From: CAYYTU01 sp964474655
GTDB taxonomy: Bacteria; Chloroflexota; Anaerolineae; B4-G1
Direction: 5' to 3'
Length of the DNA: 13,753 nt
Assembly: GCA_964474655.1 (NCBI GenBank)
Contig: CAYYTU010000072.1
Location: forward strand, 1 to 13,753
The position numbers and the translations under genes were made by a program. This document shows positions 13,685 to 13,753 of the stretch, one piece after another (within the stretch, counting starts at the first letter, position 1; the number at the start of each line of letters is the position of its first letter). The notes below the pieces were generated by a model that ran no database searches, was not told the origin of the DNA, and saw nothing but the letters and a program-made list of their open reading frames with translations.

Positions 13685-13753
13685 GTTATGGAACAAGCAA
13701 GGTAACCGTTCAGATGGTTATGCTTTTTTCACCGCGGAGGGCGCAGAGATCGC

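Noticed and set aside
13703..13729. TAACC/GGTTA stem with six T's, an apparent plus-strand terminator
   Set aside because: The stem is only 5 bp with an 8-nt loop, and no plus-strand gene precedes it, so it has nothing to terminate in this window.
13729..13753. Possible start of a dispersed CACCGCGGAGGGCGCAGAG-type repeat at the window edge
   Set aside because: Only about 20 bases are visible and there is no second copy in the window, so it cannot be supported as a repeat here.

Overview
The window looks like a chromosomal segment of a GC-rich member of the Chloroflexota (Anaerolineae/Caldilineae-like). This is inferred from the style of the proteins (kinesin-light-chain-like TPR repeats, paired short Wzz-like proteins followed by a small CpsD-like ATPase, a class A PBP with Ig-like C-terminal modules) and from intergenic DNA rich in small palindromes and low-complexity repeats. 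No rRNA, tRNA, CRISPR array, transposase or phage gene is visible, and no gap between genes exceeds about 250 bp.

Layout. (1) Positions 1-2240 hold the 3' end of a TPR protein gene, a repeat-rich spacer, a 12-TM MFS transporter on + and, convergent to it across a shared hairpin, an OsmC-family protein on - with a clear promoter. (2) Positions 2401-9694 are a + strand surface-polysaccharide region. In order it holds a GT2 glycosyltransferase, a DPG/DPM-synthase-like GT2, RNase HII (rnhB, a housekeeping insert), a GT4 glycosyltransferase coupled to a first Wzz-like protein, a second Wzz-like protein, a CpsD/BY-kinase-like ATPase, and a long-form glucose-1-phosphate thymidylyltransferase. (3) Positions 9719-13577 on - hold a class A penicillin-binding protein followed 16 nt later by surE, convergent to the polysaccharide genes.

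How the genes fit together. The thymidylyltransferase would supply dTDP-sugar precursor, the three glycosyltransferases would assemble glycan or glycolipid, and the two Wzz-like proteins with the ATPase form the polymerisation/export control module usual in Wzy-type exopolysaccharide systems. No flippase (Wzx), polymerase (Wzy), initiating phosphoglycosyltransferase, outer-membrane exporter or rmlB/C/D gene is present here, so the pathway is incomplete within the window. The PBP/surE pair is cell-wall and housekeeping biology on the opposite strand.

Regulation visible by eye. Sigma-70-like promoters precede osmC, the second wzz-like gene and the PBP gene, and all three carry a TGn extension of the -10 box. 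A further promoter lies across the stop codon of the first GT2 gene and would give an almost leaderless mRNA for the second. Several genes in the glycan region lack a recognisable Shine-Dalgarno sequence while others have perfect ones. I do not see a wholly new multi-gene system. The points most worth a second look are the promoter/leader pattern, the palindromic intergenic elements, and the altered nucleotide-binding motifs of the CpsD-like protein.
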